Shown: piece after piece, positions 58,707 to 64,000 of the stretch
How positions within the stretch are numbered: position 1 is the first letter of the stretch
How the letters are laid out: the number at the start of each line of letters is the position of its first letter
Virus record (IMG/VR): IMGVR_UViG_3300035703_000042
Location: 1-64,000 of that record
Length of the DNA stretch: 64,000 bases
Source of the DNA: a virus
Strand: one strand, 5' to 3'
The notes under the pieces: model-generated
The model's input: the letters and a program-made list of their open reading frames with translations, nothing else
What the model was told of the DNA's origin: nothing
Database searches by the model: none
Program-made: the position numbers and the translations under genes

Positions 58707-59769
58707 GATACAGTCGCTAGCAACCAGTCTCGAGCAACAGATACGCGATGCTGTAGATCGCAACATGCAGACCTATGTGGAAAAAGAAATTCAGCGTTTG
58801 GTGTTGGATCCTGCCTGGATGGAAAAAATGCAGGCCGTCGTGAACCAGTCTTTTATCCGCCGCTTCCATGAAAAACTCAGTGTGGTCGATGTCGGTGATC
58901 TGATCAGACAGGAACTGGACTCGTCCATTGACCGCTTCCGCGCCCGACTCACTGCTGAATTCAAAACCACAGGCATGGTCGATGCGGCCAGCGACACACA
59001 ACTGGTGATCGAAGATGCAGTGACTACCATAAACAACAGCCTGGCCGTGAAAGATTTGGCCGTGGCCATTGACGGATCTGTGGGCGGTACACTCACAGTC
59101 AACAATCTCTGTGTACGTGGTTCTGTAAACACTGACAATCGATCATGGCGCGAGATCGAAGAGTCGGCCGCCGATCGCGCCATTGCGCGTATCACTGAAC
59201 AATGGCGTTCGCAGATCGTGGCAGACGTGGTCGGTATCATACAATCGGGCAGCGACTTTGAATTCCGACAAATCAACGTCAATGGACATCCGGTGTTTAC
59301 CGAATCGGGCCTGTCCGGCCACATACGAGAAAGCAGCCTGGAAAAACTGGGCACCTTGCGTGATCTCACTGTGAGCGGGCATGTGGAGCTCAATGATACC
59401 ATGACCGTGAATCGACGCAGAGTGGGTATCAACACACGCGACCCAGAAATGGCTCTGTCGGTCTGGGACGAAGAAGTCAGCCTGGTGGCTGGAAAGATCA
59501 GCCAGAACACTGCGTTCATGGGCACCAATCGTCGCAGTGCCTTGCACCTAGGGGTGAATCGTACTGCACAGATCGAGATCGACGAAGAAGGCATCACCAC
59601 CGTCAAGCAACTGAAAGTGGGGAGGTTCAGGATCGGGCATGAGGATCAAGTACCGGGCTATCAAGGCACACGCGGCGACATAGTATTCAACAGCGATCCT
59701 AAACCCAACACTGCTTTTGCTTGGATCTGCTTGGGCGGATTCAAATGGCAAGCAGTGAAAGGTCTGTGA
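58699..59769 (+). CDS. Virion fibre-like protein
   Basis: A 356-residue protein: an N-terminal helical/coiled-coil part (LEQQIRDAVDRNMQTYVEKEIQ), then beta-rich repeats (LTVSGHVELNDTMTVN), and a C-terminal block RRVGINTRDPEMALSV resembling fibre or collar proteins of marine T4-like phages. Overlaps the amidinotransferase by 8 nt. A tail-fibre or neck role is likely. Confidence 0.65.
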   Translation: MIEIQSLATSLEQQIRDAVDRNMQTYVEKEIQRLVLDPAWMEKMQAVVNQSFIRRFHEKLSVVDVGDLIRQELDSSIDRFRARLTAEFKTTGMVDAASDTQLVIEDAVTTINNSLAVKDLAVAIDGSVGGTLTVNNLCVRGSVNTDNRSWREIEESAADRAIARITEQWRSQIVADVVGIIQSGSDFEFRQINVNGHPVFTESGLSGHIRESSLEKLGTLRDLTVSGHVELNDTMTVNRRRVGINTRDPEMALSVWDEEVSLVAGKISQNTAFMGTNRRSALHLGVNRTAQIEIDEEGITTVKQLKVGRFRIGHEDQVPGYQGTRGDIVFNSDPKPNTAFAWICLGGFKWQAVKGL

Positions 59770-60323
59770 TGCGTATAAATTGGATATTCGCTGACGGCTA
59801 TCATCTTGACCCTGGGCGCGATCCAGATCAAATCAAAAGCATCGGACCGGCCTGGGGCAGTTGGCGCACTTGGCGTAGTTGCGGCACCGACAATGTGATT
59901 TGTCATGATTTTGGAAAAGCTCGAGAGCTGGTGTCTCGAGCTTTTCATGCTGTCTGCAATTTTTATGTACCTAACAAGCACTTTGCTGATCTTGGTAGAC
60001 CCATTGGTGCTCGTTTATACGAAGGAGAATTCAAGCATGATCTCGATCATCTCGAGGACATCGTGGCCATGCATCTTGTATCTACAACATCAGACATAGT
60101 GCTTTTGGTTGGCTTTGATTTGAAACCGATTCCTGTTGATTTGGATCAACACGGTTTGATCAAAATTAAAAATTACTACGGATTGGTTCGGAGTATCATC
60201 GCAGCCGATCCGGCAGTGCAATGGGTTTTAGTTGATCATTCAAACAGTATCGATCCTGTGTTTGGAGATCTTCCCAATCTCACTTGCGATGAATTTGACA
60301 ATGTGCTAAAGTTGCTAATCTGA
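59769..60323 (+). CDS. Conserved hypothetical phage protein, 184 aa
   Basis: ATG 59769 overlaps the preceding stop (TGATG). 184 residues with WIFADGYHLDPGRDPDQIKS, WGSWRTWRSC and two long hydrophobic strands (TTSDIVLLVGFDLKP, WVLVDHS). It resembles conserved proteins in marine T4-like phages; the alternating strand pattern suggests a Rossmann-like fold. Function unknown. Confidence 0.7.
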   Translation: MRINWIFADGYHLDPGRDPDQIKSIGPAWGSWRTWRSCGTDNVICHDFGKARELVSRAFHAVCNFYVPNKHFADLGRPIGARLYEGEFKHDLDHLEDIVAMHLVSTTSDIVLLVGFDLKPIPVDLDQHGLIKIKNYYGLVRSIIAADPAVQWVLVDHSNSIDPVFGDLPNLTCDEFDNVLKLLI

Positions 60324-60345
60324 CAACTACAGATTGGTGACCGTT

Positions 60346-61422
60346 ATGTCTGTTCCGCGTGTGGGTTTCTGTTGCAAATGGCTCACTGACCCCGCAGAGT
60401 GCGGCGGTATGAAAGTAAATGCTGCCAATCGTGAACTCAATGGACGTAGCACCACCATGCGCTGGTTGCGCGAGCATCGCGACCAAGCCGAGCAGCGACA
60501 GTGGGACATCATGAATCACAACGCCGCTGCCGCACTGCGCATGGTCGAGACCGTGGGTGCCTTGCCCGAGACTTTGAGGATGGTTCGCTTAGGATCAGAA
60601 ATGCTGCAAGGATATACCGAAGGAGACTGGCAAGCGTGGTGGCAACGCCGAGAAATCCAAGACCATTGCGAACGGATTTTTGCCCCCATTGGTGAAGCTG
60701 CACGACGCTTGGGTGTAAGGCTCAGCTTCCATCCTGGTCAGTTCTGTGTGCTGGCATCCGAGAGCGACGACATCGTAAATAGAAGCATAGAGGAGTTTGA
60801 ATATCATGCAGATATGGCCAGGTGGATGGGGTATGGACGCGAGTTCCAGGACTTTAAAATCAACGTCCACATATCGGGTAGAAAAGGTCCAGCCGGTATC
60901 AAAAGCGTCCTTGGGCGTCTCTCACCAGAGGCGCGAAATTGTATCACCATCGAAAACGACGAAATGTCCTGGGGACTCGACGCCAGCCTCGAACTGGTCG
61001 ACGATCTCGCTCTGGTGCTAGACATCCACCATCACTTCGTTAAAACCGGTGAGTATATTCGATCCTCGGATGACCGAATTAAACGTGTTCGAGACAGTTG
61101 GCGTGGACGTCGACCGGTTATACACTATAGTCAGAGTCGAGAAGATGTGCTAGTAGGGCACGATCCTGACGTATTGCCAGACATGGAGTTGTTGCTAAGC
61201 CAAGGACATAAAAAGGCCCGTCTCCGTGCTCATTCAGACTTTATGTGGAATCAGGCCTGTAATCGATGGGCCATGGAACACTGGGAATGGGCCGACATAC
61301 AAGTGGAGGCTAAGGGTAAAAATCTAGCACGGGACCAACTATTTCAATTCTGGAAAAATCTCAAAGAACCCATGACTACGATTCTTGAGACGAAAACAGA
61401 TTCCTCGTCCGATATTCAGTAG
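60346..61422 (+). CDS. uvsE: UV damage endonuclease UvsE (UVDE family)
   Basis: ATG 60346 is chosen over an in-frame GTG/ATG 12 nt earlier because of a GGTGA site. 358 residues, TIM-barrel endonuclease that nicks 5' of UV photoproducts. Motifs GFCCKWL, LSFHPGQFCVLAS, INVHISGRKG, TIENDEMSW, DIHHHF and VIHYSQSR carry the metal-binding His, Glu and Asp residues of the family. Its last 84 nt overlap the antisense homing endonuclease. Confidence 0.92.
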   Translation: MSVPRVGFCCKWLTDPAECGGMKVNAANRELNGRSTTMRWLREHRDQAEQRQWDIMNHNAAAALRMVETVGALPETLRMVRLGSEMLQGYTEGDWQAWWQRREIQDHCERIFAPIGEAARRLGVRLSFHPGQFCVLASESDDIVNRSIEEFEYHADMARWMGYGREFQDFKINVHISGRKGPAGIKSVLGRLSPEARNCITIENDEMSWGLDASLELVDDLALVLDIHHHFVKTGEYIRSSDDRIKRVRDSWRGRRPVIHYSQSREDVLVGHDPDVLPDMELLLSQGHKKARLRAHSDFMWNQACNRWAMEHWEWADIQVEAKGKNLARDQLFQFWKNLKEPMTTILETKTDSSSDIQ

Positions 61423-61974
61423 ATTACTAACATCAGTGACTGATTGGCCTTGGTTCATTAGATCTATGGCCTGTTTGAACTTGTTATAGTTTTTGGTATT
61501 TTTCCCGCGTAAGACAGCTAGCCGCCTTTCTTGAGTGCAAGGAATTTTTTGACCGTACATTGGATTTTTAGAACCTATTTTTGATTCTGACAGTTTTTTG
61601 CGCCATTGATCTGTTCTTGGAATTCCTCGAAGCTTGGCACTTCGTTTATTGAGAGTTAAGGTGTTTGGTTTCCATCCGATCTTAGACGGCGGTCTAGAAT
61701 CTGCAACTATATTAGAGAGATGGATCAGCCCAATATTTTCAATTAGTAACTTTTCATACTCGTAGGCTTCAACCTCTGTAGCAAAATGTTTTATGATTTC
61801 AACTATTACCTCTAGCCCATCTTGATGTATTTTATTGATGATTCGATCTTTGTGAGGATTTTGATTACCATCTTTGAAGCAACTGTGTGTAAATGCTCTA
61901 TTTCCCGATCCCTTGCCAATATAAAAAGGTGTATTTGATCTTGGATCTATTAATTGATAGACATAGTATTTCAT
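61339..61974 (-). CDS. GIY-YIG homing endonuclease
   Basis: ATG 61974 begins MKYYVYQLID; a GTG at 61992 is also in frame. GIY-YIG core: YYVYQLIDPRSNTPFYIGKG, then an EAYEYEKLLIENIG helix with the catalytic Glu; then NUMOD3-like SESKIGSKNPMYGQK and a C-terminal IENR1-like element (SVTDVSNLLNIGRGICFR). The 3' end overlaps uvsE antisense by 84 nt. GATAAATA (minus strand, 61983-61990) lies just upstream. AT-rich compared with uvsE. Confidence 0.88.
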   Translation of the reverse strand: MKYYVYQLIDPRSNTPFYIGKGSGNRAFTHSCFKDGNQNPHKDRIINKIHQDGLEVIVEIIKHFATEVEAYEYEKLLIENIGLIHLSNIVADSRPPSKIGWKPNTLTLNKRSAKLRGIPRTDQWRKKLSESKIGSKNPMYGQKIPCTQERRLAVLRGKNTKNYNKFKQAIDLMNQGQSVTDVSNLLNIGRGICFRLKNRSHGFFEIFPELK

Positions 61975-62005
61975 AGCATTTTTATTTATCACAACGGTAT
62001 TAGAT

Positions 62006-62326
62006 ATGCACCATCTTCAAAAATTTCATGACATGATTGACAGTGTATTCCGACCAACCCTAGAATGGATCCGCAATGACTACCGCGTTTACCCTTTTCG
62101 TTTCTGTGTCGAAGTGGTGGCTTGGGCTCTCAGCATTGGTTGTAGCCTCGTCATGGCTATTACAGTACCTGAGCCCCCTTTACTCGCTCTATATCCTGCT
62201 TGGATACTCGGTTGCGGCCTTTATGCTTGGGCTGCTTGGGACCGCGGCAGTTTTGGCATGCTTGCCAATTATCTGCTGCTGGTCGCTATTGACACCACAG
62301 GACTGATTAGGTTGTTGATTTCTTAG
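62006..62326 (+). CDS. Multi-pass membrane protein, 106 aa
   Basis: 106 residues with three hydrophobic segments (VEVVAWALSIGCSLVMAITV, LALYPAWILGCGLYAWAAW, MLANYLLLVAIDTTGLIRLL) after a charged N-terminus (HHLQKFHDMIDSV). Similar short membrane proteins are common in marine T4-like phages. Tail-to-tail overlap of 20 nt with the next gene. Role unknown. Confidence 0.75.
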   Translation: MHHLQKFHDMIDSVFRPTLEWIRNDYRVYPFRFCVEVVAWALSIGCSLVMAITVPEPPLLALYPAWILGCGLYAWAAWDRGSFGMLANYLLLVAIDTTGLIRLLIS

Positions 62327-62618
62327 CGGTAGAGCGTTTCACTGCAGCCTTGGCTTTGGTCGCTGCTTTTTTTGCACCGGCTTTTGCTTTTTCAACAACT
62401 ACCTTGGCATCTTCGGCATCGACTTTGCCATCTTTGTTGACGTCAGCAGCTTCTTTGACCACTGCAGTCGTATTGTCCAACGCGGCCTTGACGTCGTTGA
62501 GGTCTACTTTGCCGTCAGCATTGACGTCGGCGGATTTAACGCCTTTTTTGTGATTGGATGCCAGTACTACAGCGAGTGCAGCCACTAGTACGATGGCGAT
62601 GATCAGTTCGATACTCAT
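62307..62618 (-). CDS. Membrane-anchored dockerin-like Ca-binding protein
   Basis: Starts at 62618 with AAAGGAG. Residues 3-20 form a membrane helix. Two EF-hand-like dockerin loops follow: DVNADGKVDLND (31-42) and DVNKDGKVDAED (59-70), each with the calcium ligands at positions 1, 3, 5 and 12, and helices after them (VKAALD, AKVVVE), as in type I dockerins. The C-terminal 30 residues are Lys/Ala-rich (KAGAKKAATKAKAAVKR). GCTAAATA (minus, 62640-62647) lies upstream. It may tether a cohesin-like partner, unknown here. Confidence 0.72.
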   Translation of the reverse strand: MSIELIIAIVLVAALAVVLASNHKKGVKSADVNADGKVDLNDVKAALDNTTAVVKEAADVNKDGKVDAEDAKVVVEKAKAGAKKAATKAKAAVKRSTAKKSTT

Positions 62619-62639
62619 TGGTATTCTCCTTTGGAACTT

Positions 62640-62647
62640 TATTTAGC
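62640..62647 (-). promoter_or_regulatory. Late-promoter-like motif
   Basis: TATTTAGC on the plus strand, i.e. GCTAAATA on the minus strand, 21 nt before the dockerin-like gene start; member of the nnTAAATA set. Confidence 0.35.
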
Positions 62648-62698
62648 CTTGGGACATTAACTACGCCTATAAGTACCATGTAAATGTCAGGACTTGAA

Positions 62699-63811
62699 AT
62701 GAGGATTTTGCCCGATAACTTTTGCAGATTGCCCTGGAACGGACTCGATGTTGGTCCACAAGGTGGATTCAAACCTTGCTGCAAATATCGCGAAGATATC
62801 GCGCAGGACCTCGACGGTTATCTCCACAGTGAAAAACTAGATCTCCTGCGGCAGGAATTCCTGTCCGGTCAGCACCCTGCTGGATGTCAACGCTGTTGGG
62901 ACGACGAAGCTGCGGGTATTCCCAGCAAACGCCAATTAGACAATGCCTATACTTTTGGCGGACAAGAAGTGGTGTTGGATGGTGTACGCACACTGAGCCT
63001 TCCGTTTGGAAACACCTGTAATCTGGCCTGTGTTACCTGCGGAAGCCACAGCAGCAGTCGTTGGGTCACCGACGAACGGAAACTGCCCAATCGATTTGGA
63101 CGCCAGATCTTTGGTCACAGCCAATTTTATCGAGATCCCGGGTTCCTGGATCGCATCGCTGGCCTCTGTGACGATGTCATACACATCGACATACCCGGCG
63201 GCGAACCCTTTTTCTCGGATCGAGATCTACATCTGGGCTTCTTGCAACAGTTGAAGAATCCACACAATATCAAACTGCACTACACCACCAATGGCACCGT
63301 GTATCCTGATCCCGAGTTCTGGGCAGTCTGGAGTCGTTTCCGTGCCACGGATATACAGGTCAGCATAGATGGAGTGGGTGATCGTTTCGAATATATCAGG
63401 CATCCGGCCCAATGGCACGAAGTTGAGAAAAATCTTTTCCGATATCGAGATCAGGGCACTACACAGATATCCATCAGCCACACAGTGAGTTGGCTCAATG
63501 TCATGTACCTCGACGAGTTCGTTGGATGGTGCCAAACAAACTCCTTGCCTGAGCCCTATCTTGGTCCGGTAAGCCGTCCGGCCTATCTTGACGCTAGATG
63601 CTTGCCGTCAGCAGCCAAATCACGGATAGCCCATCATCTCCGATCGAGTTCGCATGCCATGGTGCGGCAGTTTGCCGACTATCTCCTCCAAGACCTCGAT
63701 CGGGACCTCTGGACACAGGCACAGGACTGGGTGGCGGAACTGGATCGATTACGCGATCGGGACTGGCGCCAGACTTTTCCCGAACTCGAGCAGGTCATCC
63801 AAAATCCATAA
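62699..63811 (+). CDS. Twitch-domain radical SAM protein 4
   Basis: ATG 62699 with AGGA is preferred to ATG 62684. 370 residues; FCRLPWNGLD and KPCCKY mirror the gene at 25605 (FCVLPWYSLE, TPCC). CNLACVTC (C-x3-C-x2-C) is the cluster motif, then DIPGGEPFF (GGE) and VSIDGVGDRFEYIRHP. Third member of the FCxLPW subgroup in this window. Not AT-rich, unlike the pair at 24.5-26.7 kb. Substrate unknown. Confidence 0.85.
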   Translation: MRILPDNFCRLPWNGLDVGPQGGFKPCCKYREDIAQDLDGYLHSEKLDLLRQEFLSGQHPAGCQRCWDDEAAGIPSKRQLDNAYTFGGQEVVLDGVRTLSLPFGNTCNLACVTCGSHSSSRWVTDERKLPNRFGRQIFGHSQFYRDPGFLDRIAGLCDDVIHIDIPGGEPFFSDRDLHLGFLQQLKNPHNIKLHYTTNGTVYPDPEFWAVWSRFRATDIQVSIDGVGDRFEYIRHPAQWHEVEKNLFRYRDQGTTQISISHTVSWLNVMYLDEFVGWCQTNSLPEPYLGPVSRPAYLDARCLPSAAKSRIAHHLRSSSHAMVRQFADYLLQDLDRDLWTQAQDWVAELDRLRDRDWRQTFPELEQVIQNP

Positions 63812-63829
63812 AAACGGGTTAGAATTTTG

Positions 63830-63859
63830 TTGCGCTGCCACATAATTATCATATATACT
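63830..63859 (+). promoter_or_regulatory. Sigma70-type promoter before the right-edge gene
   Basis: TTGCGC (63830-63835), 18-nt spacer, TATACT (63854-63859). A roughly 65-nt leader with an AAGGAG site leads to ATG 63928. Confidence 0.55.
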
Positions 63860-63927
63860 ATAGCAGAGTTAGATGCCGCATGGGGCGGGTCTATACCAAG
63901 CTACTCGCTAAACCAAGGAGAAACACC

Positions 63928-64000
63928 ATGATTGACTATACCAAAATCGACTTCAGCAAGTTTGACGCTACCAAGATGTTCAACCCTGACCAAATGATTG
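63928..64000 (+). CDS. Start of a possible phasin-like protein (partial)
   Basis: Only 24 residues are present before the right edge (MIDYTKIDFSKFDATKMFNP...). The alternating F-D-x-(S/T)-K-F spacing resembles the N-terminus of phasins, proteins coating polyhydroxyalkanoate granules. The gene has its own promoter and ribosome site. The fragment is too short to decide, so this is only a pointer for the neighbouring sequence. Confidence 0.35.
   Translation, partial: MIDYTKIDFSKFDATKMFNPDQMI

Noticed and set aside
58791-59606. Long open frame on the minus strand (271 codons) opposite the fibre gene
   Set aside because: No ribosome site, composition of a shadow frame, and the plus frame has fibre-type sequence.
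1-64000. CRISPR array, integrase, attachment sites, insertion sequences, complete tRNA genes
   Set aside because: No regularly spaced repeats, no integrase or transposase motifs and no clover-leaf sequences were found by eye in the gaps; only the two homing endonucleases represent mobile elements.

Overview
The window is part of a large, densely packed tailed-phage genome of the T4-like (myovirus) kind. It holds about 85 genes, mostly with 1-30 nt gaps or ATGA/TTGA/TGATG overlaps. T4-type replication and recombination genes are present (UvsX, UvsY, UvsW, gp41-like helicase, gp61-like primase, gp30-like ATP-dependent ligase, UvsE), together with virion proteins (tail spike, PAAR tip, fibre-like protein) and host-derived metabolic genes. 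No gp43-type DNA polymerase, terminase, portal or major capsid gene is visible, so the full genome is clearly larger. The class Ia ribonucleotide reductase is very like the E. coli enzymes, IscU resembles proteobacterial IscU, promoters are sigma70-like (TTGACC/TTGACA-N17/18-TATAAT) and the hsp20 leader looks like a ROSE thermometer. All of this points to a proteobacterial host, but the host itself cannot be named from the sequence.

Layout. 0-1.2 kb: end of a sugar acyltransferase and a glycosyltransferase-like gene. 1.2-3.8 kb: uvsX, an acidic small protein, uvsY, a methyltransferase. 3.7-13.6 kb: a surface-glycan island. Plus-strand glycosyltransferases and methyltransferases face a five-gene minus-strand operon (nucleotidyltransferase-cupin fusion, GT8-like enzyme, three related capsule-type transferases), all joined by ATGA overlaps. 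13.6-24.5 kb: replication genes (AAA ATPase, uvsW, primase, helicase) mixed with SGNH-like proteins, a sulfotransferase, a zinc-finger protein and a miniature DnaE/Pol III-alpha-like protein. 24.5-26.7 kb: two convergent radical SAM genes. 26.7-31.9 kb: a two-domain nucleotidyltransferase and a run of small virion or unknown proteins. 31.9-35.1 kb: a radical SAM gene, an HNH/NUMOD homing endonuclease, a frameshifted iscU, iscA and a PD-(D/E)XK nuclease. 35.1-44.2 kb: tail spike, nrdA-nrdB-glutaredoxin, PAAR and a large structural protein. 44.2-49.5 kb: two ncRNA candidates, small genes and DNA ligase. 49.5-53.6 kb: ClpX, bS21, hsp20 and clpS. 53.6-64 kb: phosphoesterase, UDP-sugar dehydrogenase, 2OG oxygenase, amidinotransferase, fibre, uvsE with an antisense GIY-YIG endonuclease, a membrane-anchored dockerin-like protein, a fourth radical SAM gene and the start of a possible phasin-like gene.

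How the parts may work together. Recombination-dependent replication of the T4 type is supported by phage-encoded deoxynucleotide synthesis (NrdA, NrdB, glutaredoxin). IscU/IscA-type iron-sulfur proteins sit next to a radical SAM gene and could support the four radical SAM enzymes. ClpX with an intact ClpP-docking tripeptide, ClpS, Hsp20 and ribosomal protein bS21 form a cluster that could redirect host proteolysis and translation; no ClpP is present. Many transferases suggest synthesis of an unusual glycan or modification of virion or host surface.

Two promoter classes are apparent: GGTTGACC/TTGACA-TATAAT promoters, and an nnTAAATA motif resembling the T4 late promoter (TATAAATA) 5-45 nt before many starts on both strands. 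The most noteworthy signals are the ROSE-like thermometer, the mini-DnaE protein, the +1 frameshift in iscU, the ClpX/ClpS pair, two structured ncRNA candidates and the membrane dockerin.
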